Shown here: positions 8,738 through 18,844 of the stretch, in pieces
Layout: each line of letters begins with the position of its first letter
How positions within the stretch are numbered: the stretch's first letter is position 1
NCBI GenBank assembly: GCA_000783305.1
Contig: JROE01000002.1
Span: 907,178 to 971,177 of the forward strand
DNA: 64,000 nt
Source of the DNA: Sphingobacteriaceae bacterium DW12
GTDB lineage: Bacteria; Bacteroidota; Bacteroidia; Sphingobacteriales; Sphingobacteriaceae
Direction: 5' to 3'
The notes under the pieces: generated by a model
The model's database searches: none
What the model saw: the letters and a program-made list of their open reading frames with translations, nothing else
What the model was told of the DNA's origin: nothing
Position numbers and translations under genes: made by a program

Positions 8738-10102
8738 ATGTGGTACAATAACATTTTGGAGACGATAGGCAATACTCCCCTTGTCCGACTAAATAAAGTA
8801 ACCAGCAAGCTAAAAGGAACCATACTTGCCAAGATTGAGACGACCAACCCTGGTAATTCGATCAAAGATCGGATGGCAATTAAAATGATTGAAGATGCAG
8901 AGCAGTCCGGATTACTAAAGCCAGGTGGTACCATCATTGAGGGTACATCTGGTAATACAGGTATGGGGCTAGCTATCGCTGCAGTTATTAAAGGTTACCG
9001 CTGTATATTTACCACTACTGATAAACAATCCAAAGAGAAAGTGGATGCCTTAAGGGCATTTGGAGCAGAGGTAATCGTATGTCCTACAAATGTCGACCCA
9101 CAAGACCCCCGCTCCTACTATTCCGTATCCAGCAGATTACAAAATGAAATCCCCAATGCATGGAAAGCCAACCAATATGATAATCCTTCCAATACACAAG
9201 CACACTACGAGACTACAGGACCGGAGATTTGGGCACAAACAGAAGGAAAAATTACACACCTTGTGGTTGGTGTAGGCACAGGCGGAACCATTTCAGGCAC
9301 AGCTAAATATCTGCGAGAGCAAAATCCCAATATTAAGATATGGGGTATTGATACATATGGCTCTATCTTCAAAAAATATAAAGAAACCGGCATTTTTGAT
9401 AAAAATGAAATCTACCCCTACATTACCGAAGGTATCGGTGAAGATTTCTTACCACAGAATGTAGACTTCGATGTGATAGATCTATTTGAAAAAGTGTCAG
9501 ATAAAGATGCCGCATTGATGACCCGTGAGCTAGCTCGTAAAGAAGGTATATTTGCTGGAAATTCAGCCGGAGCAGCTGTTGCTGGCCTGTTGCAGCTAGG
9601 CCGCAATTTGAGAGACCAAGACCTTGTCGTCGTTATATTCCATGATCATGGCTCCCGTTATATGGGTAAAATGTACAACGAAGATTGGCTTCGCGAAAGA
9701 GGCTTCCTAAAAGATGAAAAATTGACCGCAAAAACTATTTTGAAAAAGCGAAGTACGCAAGAAATCGTAACAGCCGATGTGAATCAAACGGTTTTAGAAA
9801 CCTTCAATATTATGAAGACGCTCAATATCTCCCAAATACCAGTAACCCAACTGGGTATGGTAGTTGGTAAAATTACGGAATCCGATATTCTATCAGCATT
9901 ACTTGACAATCCTTCATTGAAGTCTGCGAAAGTACAAAGCATCAGCACCAAGCCATTTCCTTTTGTCAACCTAAATGCTTCTATAGACAAAATATCTGCT
10001 CTTATCAACAGAGAGACACAAGCTGTGCTCGTCGAGGATGAGTATGGAAGAATCAACATCATTACACAATATGACATTATCAATGCCATTTCGGAAAGCT
10101 AA
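8738..10102 (+). CDS. Cystathionine beta-synthase (PLP enzyme with C-terminal CBS pair)
   Basis: 454-residue PLP-dependent enzyme that condenses homocysteine (or O-acetylserine-type substrates) with serine and sulfide groups. The PLP lysine is in NSIKDRMAIKM, the substrate loop is EGTSGNTGMG, and the phosphate cradle is GVGTGGTISGTAKYL. Residues about 1-325 form the catalytic domain and about 335-454 two CBS motifs, the arrangement of cystathionine beta-synthase and not of plain cysteine synthase. No heme domain is present. Substrate preference cannot be settled from sequence alone. Confidence 0.88.
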   Translation: MWYNNILETIGNTPLVRLNKVTSKLKGTILAKIETTNPGNSIKDRMAIKMIEDAEQSGLLKPGGTIIEGTSGNTGMGLAIAAVIKGYRCIFTTTDKQSKEKVDALRAFGAEVIVCPTNVDPQDPRSYYSVSSRLQNEIPNAWKANQYDNPSNTQAHYETTGPEIWAQTEGKITHLVVGVGTGGTISGTAKYLREQNPNIKIWGIDTYGSIFKKYKETGIFDKNEIYPYITEGIGEDFLPQNVDFDVIDLFEKVSDKDAALMTRELARKEGIFAGNSAGAAVAGLLQLGRNLRDQDLVVVIFHDHGSRYMGKMYNEDWLRERGFLKDEKLTAKTILKKRSTQEIVTADVNQTVLETFNIMKTLNISQIPVTQLGMVVGKITESDILSALLDNPSLKSAKVQSISTKPFPFVNLNASIDKISALINRETQAVLVEDEYGRINIITQYDIINAISES

Positions 10103-10350
10103 CCCTTTTTTTGTGTCTGGCCTTGCTCCCTCGTATGAACCGAAAATCCTAAGGCTTCGGAATAAGCTACGCATGACTATACCACCCACGTCAAATGACA
10201 TTAAATTGCAACCAACAGGCATTCCAAAATCTTCAAAATGGCAATTTGCAGATTATTAGATAGCATTGGTGAAAATTTTATAACGCCGTTCCGTTCAATT
10301 CTGTAAACCTAAGACTGTACCAGACAATTACAACCTTTCTTATCAAAGAA

Positions 10351-10390
10351 GCTAAAAAAAGCCCGATATGACATATACGGGCGATTTTTC
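10351..10390. terminator. Bidirectional intrinsic terminator between cystathionine beta-synthase and the FtsB-like gene
   Basis: GCCCG-ATATG / CATAT-A-CGGGC with an A-run before and a T-run after, so it can terminate both converging transcripts. The upstream interval 10103-10350 holds no gene that I can support. Confidence 0.85.
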
Positions 10391-10691
10391 ATTTATCTTC
10401 TGGGACTTTTTCTACTATAACATAGACATCTTCTTGATCCCTTTTCATCTGGTATTTTTCTCTGGCGATACGTTGTATTTCACTAGGATTATTTTGTACA
10501 TTCTTGATAGACTGCTTAATATTCGCTATCTCCTCTTCATAGTAGATTTTTTCTCTTTCAAGGTTTGATTTCTCACGCTGATATCCATATTGTGTACTTA
10601 CATCGTTGCGATCAAAAAACAGCATCCAAACAACAAACGCAACGCTTGCCAGTAAATACTTGTTTCGAATAGCATACAAGAATCTTTCCAT
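10389..10691 (-). CDS. FtsB/DivIC family septum formation initiator
   Basis: 100-residue bitopic membrane protein of the division complex. One membrane helix lies at about residues 12-27 (YLLASVAFVVWMLFF), followed by a leucine/glutamate-rich periplasmic coiled coil (REKSNLEREKIYYEEEIANI) and the short conserved tail EIQRIAREKYQMKRDQED, which is characteristic of the family. It lies downstream of eno on the same strand, a pairing seen widely, but a terminator and 262 bp separate them. Confidence 0.9.
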   Translation of the reverse strand: MERFLYAIRNKYLLASVAFVVWMLFFDRNDVSTQYGYQREKSNLEREKIYYEEEIANIKQSIKNVQNNPSEIQRIAREKYQMKRDQEDVYVIVEKVPEDK

Positions 10692-10901
10692 ATATCAAAA
10701 ATACAAACAATTCAACGTTAATTCCTAATACTTTAAAACTAAAAAACATTTGAAACAGAGGCATTGTGAAACGACTTCCACTAGCATTCATCCAAACATC
10801 CCTAAATTATAAAAACGTTCCTTATTCATACAAATACACTAGCTTAAACGTTGCTTTTCAAACACACGATACTCTTCGATTAGAGTAGGGATGTCCCTAA
10901 G

Positions 10902-10929
10902 CAAAAAAAGAGGCTATCGGAATAGCCTC
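10902..10929 (-). terminator. Intrinsic terminator of eno
   Basis: GAGGCTAT-CGGA-ATAGCCTC perfect 8-bp stem, with a run of seven T on the minus strand. Confidence 0.92.
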
Positions 10930-10953
10930 GTTCATTATCAACAGGGTTAATAA

Positions 10954-12593
<1,640 letters not shown>

Positions 12594-13511
12594 TTACAAC
12601 TGCTCGAGAAATTGGTCTATATCTTGTTGCGTAGCAGGATTTACAGGGATATCTACATGCATATTTTCAGCAACTACCGTTGACCGGGTACCAAAGTAAG
12701 TTCTATTTCTGTTATCGAATGCAATAGCCACGATGTACACTGATTTCCCTATTGGTAGCGAATTTAAATACGATTGATAATGATGGACACTATTTGAATA
12801 GGGCAGGGAAACAATGATATTTTCATCTTTAAAAACTAGCATAATACTCTGTGACAATATTGCGGCTCCATTGTAACCACTGCCGTTGGGATTGAAATTG
12901 GATGTTATAGTGGTCTTAGGTGAGGAATTATTATAAAAATAATCACAATTGATCCATCCAAACCCAGGAAGATCGAATGTATAATAGTTATTCTGCGGCT
13001 GCCTAGGTTTACCTTCAACCCATGCCCAAGTACTATCACCTGTTTCGATCTTCTCATACACAAACAGGTCCATCGGTTCTTCACTGAAAGTCGTAGGTAC
13101 GTTTACCTCTATGTATTTGGAAGGACTCCGACGCAAGACCTTGCCTGCCTGTGTCGCTTGAATCAAAACCTGCCCCCCAGACACCAATAATGCACCTTCA
13201 GATTCTGTCATCTTACCCGAGAACAAGACATCCGCTTTAGAAAGTAACTCAACAAGATGCACCGATACATCTCCCGAAACAGGATTATTGTTTTCATCTA
13301 GAAATGCGTCTACAGGAAATTTAACTTTTGTACCTTTTTTCCCCTGAATGGCAAATCCATCCTGTGCTTTACCTTTAAAATTCTCTCCTCGAATGGCATA
13401 CTTAGCAGCGAATTCTTGTGGAGACAAAGCCAATTCATTATAGTCTATTGGATCCCTCTTACATGATCCCAAGACAATTATCAAAGTCAGCAGTAAAAAT
13501 AAATTTTTCAT
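12594..13511 (-). CDS. Lipoprotein of unknown function
   Basis: 305 residues from the ATG at 13511, chosen because it starts a classic lipoprotein signal (MKNLFLLLTLIIVLGSC) with the lipidated Cys at residue 17; the longer frame adds an unlikely N-terminus. After the lipobox is a mostly beta-strand protein with KVKFPVDAFLDENNNPVSG, which resembles carboxypeptidase-regulatory-like or Ig-like surface domains, but I do not recognise the family. It follows carA on the same strand behind a strong terminator, so it probably has its own promoter. Confidence 0.8.
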   Translation of the reverse strand: MKNLFLLLTLIIVLGSCKRDPIDYNELALSPQEFAAKYAIRGENFKGKAQDGFAIQGKKGTKVKFPVDAFLDENNNPVSGDVSVHLVELLSKADVLFSGKMTESEGALLVSGGQVLIQATQAGKVLRRSPSKYIEVNVPTTFSEEPMDLFVYEKIETGDSTWAWVEGKPRQPQNNYYTFDLPGFGWINCDYFYNNSSPKTTITSNFNPNGSGYNGAAILSQSIMLVFKDENIIVSLPYSNSVHHYQSYLNSLPIGKSVYIVAIAFDNRNRTYFGTRSTVVAENMHVDIPVNPATQQDIDQFLEQL

Positions 13512-13592
13512 AACATTGTTTTTTGGTAATAGTGAATACTTAGTTTGTATCATCATATACACCATTTCTTTAAAATGTTACCCCCTTGAAAT

Positions 13593-13628
13593 AAAAAAGT
13601 CGAACAATCTGGATTGTTCGACTTTTTT
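13593..13628 (-). terminator. Intrinsic terminator of carA
   Basis: AAAAAGTCGAACAATC-TG-GATTGTTCGACTTTTT, a perfect 16-bp stem with T-runs on both strands, about 20 bp after the carA stop. The small predicted loop means a few central pairs stay open. Confidence 0.95.
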
Positions 13629-13649
13629 CTCTTTAAAACTTTTAATTAT

Positions 13650-14747
13650 CTATTTAAGCATCGCAATAAAGTCATCAAATAAATATCTTGAGTCATGTGG
13701 ACCAGGAGACGATTCAGGGTGATATTGTACAGAGAATGCCTTCTTGCCTTTCAGGCGAATCCCTTCGATAGACTCATCGTTCAAGTTCACGTGAGTAATC
13801 TCTACTTTATCCGAATTTTTGATATCCTCTGCTACCACTCCAAATCCGTGGTTCTGGGAAGTAATTTCACATCTATTGGCAACGATATTTTTAACAGGGT
13901 GATTGATTCCACGGTGTCCATTGTGCATCTTGCTAGTACGGATACCATTAGCCAAAGCCAAGATTTGATGACCCAGGCATATTCCAAACATTGGCTTCTC
14001 AGCATCAACAATTTGCTTTACCGTATCAATGGCATACGCCATCGCCGACGGATCACCAGGCCCATTAGAAATAAAATACCCGTCCGGTTTCCAAGATTCC
14101 ATTTCTGCAAATGTAGTCTTTGCAGGAAATACCTTGGCATATACCTGACGGTGATCAAAATTTCGTAGAATGTTACGTTTGATGCCAAGATCTAACACGG
14201 CAATGCGAGTTGGAGCATCCTCATCTCCATAGAAATATGGTTCTTTGGTGGTGACTTTAGAAGACAATTCCAATCCATCCATAGAAGGCACCTGCGCCAA
14301 TTGCGCTTTAAGTGATTCTGCATCTAGATTTTCGGAAGAGATAATCGCGTTCATAGCACCTTTGCTACGGATATGTCTTACCAATGAACGGGTATCGATA
14401 TCTGAAATACCGACAAGATTCTCCTCCTCAAAGTAATTTTGGATAGACGAATCAGCCATTTTGCGGCTATAATTAATATTATAGTTTTTACATACCAACC
14501 CCGCAATCTGTATTTGTTCAGACTCAGATTCTTCAGTGGCAATACCATAGTTCCCAATATGGGCATTGGTAGTCACCATGATCTGTCCAAAATAAGAAGG
14601 GTCGGTAAAAATTTCTTGATATCCCGTAGTGCCGGTATTGAAACAGATCTCCCCAGTGGTCGTTCCTATTTTACCAGCCGCTTTACCGTGATAAACAGTA
14701 CCGTCTTCTAAAACTAAAATTGCAGGCAATTTGCTGTAGTTGGTCAT
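13650..14747 (-). CDS. carA: Carbamoyl-phosphate synthase small subunit (glutaminase)
   Basis: 365 residues. It hydrolyses glutamine and passes ammonia to CarB for carbamoyl phosphate, the precursor of arginine and pyrimidines. The N-terminal CPSase_sm_chain domain (LEDGTVYHGKAAGKIG) is followed by a class I glutamine amidotransferase domain with nucleophile Cys257 (FGICLGHQ) and the His343/Glu345 pair (QYHPESSPGP). carB is not in this window. The roughly 190-nt upstream leader contains a short reading frame ending on a terminator-like hairpin, suggesting attenuation. Confidence 0.98.
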   Translation of the reverse strand: MTNYSKLPAILVLEDGTVYHGKAAGKIGTTTGEICFNTGTTGYQEIFTDPSYFGQIMVTTNAHIGNYGIATEESESEQIQIAGLVCKNYNINYSRKMADSSIQNYFEEENLVGISDIDTRSLVRHIRSKGAMNAIISSENLDAESLKAQLAQVPSMDGLELSSKVTTKEPYFYGDEDAPTRIAVLDLGIKRNILRNFDHRQVYAKVFPAKTTFAEMESWKPDGYFISNGPGDPSAMAYAIDTVKQIVDAEKPMFGICLGHQILALANGIRTSKMHNGHRGINHPVKNIVANRCEITSQNHGFGVVAEDIKNSDKVEITHVNLNDESIEGIRLKGKKAFSVQYHPESSPGPHDSRYLFDDFIAMLK

Positions 14748-14939
14748 TATTAACTTTTATTATTTTGAATGTTTAAGCTCTTCTCTCTCCGTAAATTTTC
14801 TGATAAGACACAAAAAAAGCCCTAAACGGGCTACATATCAATTAACAAAATATCCATCAATGAAAACATTGCTGCCTTTTGCGCTCACCTTGAATAGATT
14901 TACTTCAATTTTCACGAGGGACAAAGGTACATATTATTC
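14748..14939 (-). promoter_or_regulatory. carA promoter and attenuator-like leader
   Basis: Minus strand: TACCTTTG (14939 down to 14932) matches the TAnnTTTG -7 element, so a transcript would start near 14925, leaving a leader of about 180 nt. Within it, AGCCC-GTTTA-GGGCT (14832 down to 14818) is followed by seven T, an intrinsic terminator that lies before carA. A 12-codon frame with an AAAGG ribosome site ends with a stop codon that overlaps the first bases of the hairpin. Alternatively the hairpin simply ends the ywbE transcript. Confidence 0.5.
14831..14869 (-). CDS. Possible leader peptide of carA (12 aa)
   Basis: ATG at 14869 opens MFSLMDILLIDM and stops at TAG (14833-14831). AAAAGG lies 6-10 nt before the ATG. 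The stop codon is fused to the terminator stem (TAGCCC), the geometry used by translation-coupled attenuators. The peptide has no run of one amino acid; coding is unproven. Confidence 0.3.
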   Translation of the reverse strand: MFSLMDILLIDM

Positions 14940-14993
14940 ATTAAAATCATATAAAAATTTTAATAAGTTTTAAACATGCTCCCTGTAAAAGAA

Positions 14994-15194
14994 CTAATCC
15001 TCGTCTATCACCTCCGTCACGCGTCCCACCTGTCCATCTGTCAATCGAACTTTAATACCTCTAGAATGATATGAAGAGGACGTCAGGATATCTTTTACAA
15101 TTCCCTCTGTCAGTACTCCAGACCGTTGGTCTTTTTTCAGAATAATATTAACCAGCACCCCAGGTCTAATATTAGCACGATTCGTTCCGTCCAT
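14994..15194 (-). CDS. YwbE family protein
   Basis: 66 residues from the ATG at 15194 (MDGTNRANIRPG). It matches the small YwbE/DUF2196 family throughout: GVLVNIILKKDQRSGVLTEG, VKDILTSSSYHSRGIKVRL and the ending GQVGRVTEV. The family's function is unknown to me; the fold is a small beta-barrel. The longer frame starting at 15257 adds 21 residues that the family lacks. It follows rseP by about 180 bp on the same strand. Confidence 0.88.
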   Translation of the reverse strand: MDGTNRANIRPGVLVNIILKKDQRSGVLTEGIVKDILTSSSYHSRGIKVRLTDGQVGRVTEVIDED

Positions 15195-15375
15195 ATGTAT
15201 ATAATTTAAGGAAGAAGGCCTCTCATAAGAAAGACCTCCTAAAGATTTAATAAACAAATTTATTGCTTTTGTCTGGAATTCTCACTGATGAGCATCCCCT
15301 GCCAAACTATCTATCCATCACTTTCACATCTACTATCCCCACATATTTGGGCACAAACTACGAAAGCGTAAGCTA

Positions 15376-16701
15376 TTATTTAAACAACTTAAAAATATCA
15401 TTCCCAAACACAAAAACCATCAATGCCAAAAGAATGAAAAATCCAATCATCTGTGCTTTCTCCAAAAACTTTTCACTCAATGGTTTTCCTTGTATCATCT
15501 CCACAAGCAGGAAGATTACATGACCACCATCTAGAGCTGGTATAGGAAGTAAATTCATGAAAGCGAGTGCCATAGAAAGCATCCCTACTAGACTCCAGAA
15601 CCGCACCCAGTCCACTTCTGTCCCGAACATTGTCGCAATACCTACAGGCCCAGAAAGTGCCTTATCAGCCCTTATTTCACCCTTAAAAATCTTCCCAAAC
15701 CCTTTGATATTATCTGTAATTACTGAAAATGCCTGCTTTGCTCCTACCGGAAAAGCCTCAGCCAACGTGTATTCAGTCGTCACGACAGGGAGCGAGTAAT
15801 CAAAATTAAACCCAAAACCCAATGTACCATCCGTATCTACTTTACCCTTCAACGTCTCCTCCTTACCATCTCTGATTACGGTGAGCTCCACCGGTTTAGA
15901 AGCCAATTGAGCAATAGCCCCTTTGAACTCATCAAAAAAGTGAACAGGTGTACCATTTACATTAATGATACTATCTCCTTTCTCCAAGCCCATTTTATCA
16001 GCTTCAGATCCTTTGACGACTTGTACCACTGACGTCATTTTAGTTCGAATCTGTACAAATTCAGCTACTTTATGATCCGCTACTGCATTCAAGATATCGG
16101 CAGGCACATGGATATCTTTCAGTTCCCCGTTTCTTTCAATGGTAAGATTAGTATTTCCCATCAAGACCTTTGAACTCAATAATTCTCTAAAGTATACGAC
16201 TTTTTGACCGTCTATAGCTATAATCTTGTCTCCAGTTTGAATGCCAATCTCTTTGCCTATGATACCTGGAACTACCCCATTCACCAATTTTTGGTTATCA
16301 AAATTCGTCTCACCTTGGCTAAACGCCAACATCCAATACACGACTACACCGACAACAATATTGACTATAATACCACCGAGCATCACGATTAAACGCTGCC
16401 AAGCTGGCTTGGACCGAAATTCCCATGGTTGGGGATCACCTTTCAATTGTTCAGTATCCATTGATTCATCAATCATACCTGCAATCTTTACATATCCCCC
16501 TAATGGCAACCAACCAATACCATATTCACATCCCTTAAAATTGAACTTGAACAGCTTGACGCCCCAGGCGTCAAAAAACAAATAAAATTTTTCGACTTTT
16601 ATTCCAAAAGCACGAGCGGCCAAAAAATGTCCCAACTCATGCAAGACTATTAAAATCGACAGGCCTAATACAACCTGTCCAATCATTATTAAAACTCCCA
16701 T
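15376..16701 (-). CDS. rseP: RseP-type site-2 intramembrane zinc metalloprotease
   Basis: 441-residue inner-membrane protease that cleaves transmembrane anti-sigma factors and signal-peptide remnants. The zinc motif HELGH is at residues 21-25 in the first membrane helix, and the third ligand motif LDGGH lies near residue 390 in a C-terminal helix. A periplasmic PDZ pair sits between (NGVVPGIIGKEIGIQTGDKI and GSEADKMGLEKGDSI). It lies 30 nt downstream of dxr, the usual dxr-rseP operon. Confidence 0.97.
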   Translation of the reverse strand: MGVLIMIGQVVLGLSILIVLHELGHFLAARAFGIKVEKFYLFFDAWGVKLFKFNFKGCEYGIGWLPLGGYVKIAGMIDESMDTEQLKGDPQPWEFRSKPAWQRLIVMLGGIIVNIVVGVVVYWMLAFSQGETNFDNQKLVNGVVPGIIGKEIGIQTGDKIIAIDGQKVVYFRELLSSKVLMGNTNLTIERNGELKDIHVPADILNAVADHKVAEFVQIRTKMTSVVQVVKGSEADKMGLEKGDSIINVNGTPVHFFDEFKGAIAQLASKPVELTVIRDGKEETLKGKVDTDGTLGFGFNFDYSLPVVTTEYTLAEAFPVGAKQAFSVITDNIKGFGKIFKGEIRADKALSGPVGIATMFGTEVDWVRFWSLVGMLSMALAFMNLLPIPALDGGHVIFLLVEMIQGKPLSEKFLEKAQMIGFFILLALMVFVFGNDIFKLFK

Positions 16702-16731
16702 TTAACTTTCTAGTTCTTTAACGTTTAATTC

Positions 16732-17883
16732 TTAAATCAATCCTTTTGCTATTTTCCGGCTCTCTTGATCCGCTGCCAGATAATCTGACAACGTCGGAGT
16801 TATAATATGCGATACTTTTGTCAATGTCTGTTCTATGATTTCACTCATCCCTAAGAAAGACACCCTCTCTTCCAGAAAAGCAGCCACGACAACCTCATTC
16901 GCAGCATTCATGACACATGGACTTATCCCCCCCCTGCGCAAAGCTTCATAAGCGATTGCCAAATTACGAAATGTTTTTGTATCAGCAGGTTCAAATGTAA
17001 GCGTTGAAAAATTGGCAAAATCAAATCTCTCAAAGCTATTCGCCCATCTATCAGGATAGGTAAGAGCATATTGTATGGGAAGCTTCATGTCAGGCACACC
17101 CACCTGCGCTTTCATTGATCCATCTTGAAATTGGACCAAGGAATGGACAATCGATTGTGGATGGACTATAACGTCCACTTGATCGACCTCCAAATCAAAA
17201 AGCCATTTCGCTTCTATTACTTCCAAACCTTTATTCATCAAAGAAGCCGAATCAATTGTAATCTTGGCTCCCATTACCCAATTGGGATGCTTCAATGCTT
17301 GATGCTTGGTAGCGGATTTGAGAAAATCCACACTTCTACCTCTAAATGGTCCTCCTGAAGCAGTCAAATATATTTTTTCAATCGGATTATGTTCTTCCCC
17401 CGCCAGACATTGAAAGATCGCTGAGTGCTCGGAGTCCACGGGTAACATCTTGACACCATGTTTTCTTGCGAGTCCCATGACGAGTTCACCTGCTACCACA
17501 AGTGTTTCTTTATTTGCAAGAGCGATATCCTTTCCATGCTGAATTGCTTCTATAGTAGAGCGGAGTCCGGCAGAGCCTACAATTGCATTCAACACAATTT
17601 CAATATCAGTGCGCTGGACCACCTCCACCAGAGCTTCCTCACCTGCTTTAACCTCTATAGGAAGCGCTTGGAGAGCCTCTTTCACCTTGAGATATTTACT
17701 CTGGTCCACAATGACCACACTCTGCGGTTTGAACATCAACGCTTGTTCAATCAACAAATCGGCATTGGACCCTGCGGTCAACACCGTAGCCTTTAACCGT
17801 TCTGGAAAAGACGCAATGACCTCTAGCGCCTGTGTCCCAACACTACCAGTGGAGCCTAATATGGCTATATTTTTATACTTCAA
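16732..17883 (-). CDS. dxr: 1-deoxy-D-xylulose 5-phosphate reductoisomerase
   Basis: 383-residue NADPH-dependent enzyme of the MEP isoprenoid pathway. NADPH site GSTGSVGTQAL is at residues 10-20. Active-site motifs: LANKETLVVAG, the metal-binding DSEHSAIFQ, TASGGPFRG, and HPNWVMGAKITIDSASLMNK. The C-terminal helical domain is complete. It is followed 30 nt later by rseP, and preceded 14 nt upstream by a membrane-protein gene, so the three probably form one transcript. Confidence 0.98.
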   Translation of the reverse strand: MKYKNIAILGSTGSVGTQALEVIASFPERLKATVLTAGSNADLLIEQALMFKPQSVVIVDQSKYLKVKEALQALPIEVKAGEEALVEVVQRTDIEIVLNAIVGSAGLRSTIEAIQHGKDIALANKETLVVAGELVMGLARKHGVKMLPVDSEHSAIFQCLAGEEHNPIEKIYLTASGGPFRGRSVDFLKSATKHQALKHPNWVMGAKITIDSASLMNKGLEVIEAKWLFDLEVDQVDVIVHPQSIVHSLVQFQDGSMKAQVGVPDMKLPIQYALTYPDRWANSFERFDFANFSTLTFEPADTKTFRNLAIAYEALRRGGISPCVMNAANEVVVAAFLEERVSFLGMSEIIEQTLTKVSHIITPTLSDYLAADQESRKIAKGLI

Positions 17884-17897
17884 TTCCTTAATTCTTC

Positions 17898-18692
17898 TTA
17901 AATGATATTCTTCAAAATATGTGGATTTTCTCCACCACGGTAATCTCCCATCATGTTTCTATACGCAACTGTCACTACGATACTGGACAACGGCACCACC
18001 AAGAATGAATTGATAACGCTTAAAAATATAGAAAAAAAAGTATAACCTGCAAAATTGAAATATACCTGCAATACATGTAACAAGGCAAAACAAGACATGA
18101 TTAACAAAAGCTTGGTTACATTACCTTTGGTCAACGCTAAACTCAACAATATCGATCGATAGGCATTTGCATGTTTATCCATAATGAAAAACGGATAAAA
18201 AGCAACACGGATGATAAACAAAAATGTCAATATAGCAGAAATTACCAAAACGACACTTGCCATCGTGCTCACCTCTTTTGTGATATAGATCAGCGGCCAA
18301 CAAATTAGAGAAATAATCAACAGGAGCACAACCGAGGCCCCAATAATCAAAAACATAGAAGTGAAGAAAAACGCAAGCTCTTTGGTCGTTGGAATAGACG
18401 ATGACAATTTCGCTTTGTCTTCCTTGTCAATTATCTCCATGATGTATTTGAACAAGGTCAGATTCACACCAAAATAGAAAACCATAAATACAAATGCCAT
18501 AAACCCACTCAATACTTGATTGTACTCCCGGATATAACTTGCAAGTGTACTGGACAAATTGGAGGTAACGAATAGTAAAAAACACAAGCCCGCAACTGAA
18601 AAATAATTATTTTTCAGAATAGTCACAGACTTTGCAAACACCTCGTTAACAGCAAATGTGCTCTCTTTTAAAAATTGAATCATCGAACTCAT
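17898..18692 (-). CDS. Polytopic membrane protein of unknown function
   Basis: 264 residues with about six hydrophobic segments, including LCFLLFVTSNL, LSGFMAFVFMVFYFGVNLTL, FLIIGASVVLLLIISLI and SVVLVISAILTFLFI. I recognise no catalytic motif or named family; the layout resembles DUF-type six-helix proteins of glycerophospholipid or transport-related families, but this is only impressionistic. The start at 18692 (MSSMIQF) is preferred because a longer frame to 18704 overlaps a CATCTTTG -7-like element at 18709-18702. It precedes dxr by 14 nt. Confidence 0.8.
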   Translation of the reverse strand: MSSMIQFLKESTFAVNEVFAKSVTILKNNYFSVAGLCFLLFVTSNLSSTLASYIREYNQVLSGFMAFVFMVFYFGVNLTLFKYIMEIIDKEDKAKLSSSIPTTKELAFFFTSMFLIIGASVVLLLIISLICWPLIYITKEVSTMASVVLVISAILTFLFIIRVAFYPFFIMDKHANAYRSILLSLALTKGNVTKLLLIMSCFALLHVLQVYFNFAGYTFFSIFLSVINSFLVVPLSSIVVTVAYRNMMGDYRGGENPHILKNII

Positions 18693-18786
18693 AGAATTAC
18701 GCAAAGATGTGATTTATTTTTGTGCACATCAATATTTTCGGCCCGTTTTTACCTAAAAAATACAGAATTGTCGATCCTGAACGACA

Positions 18787-18820
18787 AAGAGGCTTTGAAC
18801 ATTGAAATCCAAAGCCTCTT
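18787..18820 (-). terminator. Probable terminator after the DPP-IV-type peptidase gene
   Basis: AAGAGGCTTTG paired with CAAAGCCTCTT (11 bp, perfect) around a 12-nt loop, about 25 bp past the peptidase stop. The following T-run is short, so termination may be partial. Confidence 0.7.
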
Positions 18821-18844
18821 CTACCTTCAAGACCTACGTATAGA

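Noticed and set aside
10038..10259. 73-codon open frame overlapping the end of the cystathionine beta-synthase gene
   Set aside because: Out-of-frame with the real gene, no recognisable protein features, and no ribosome site.
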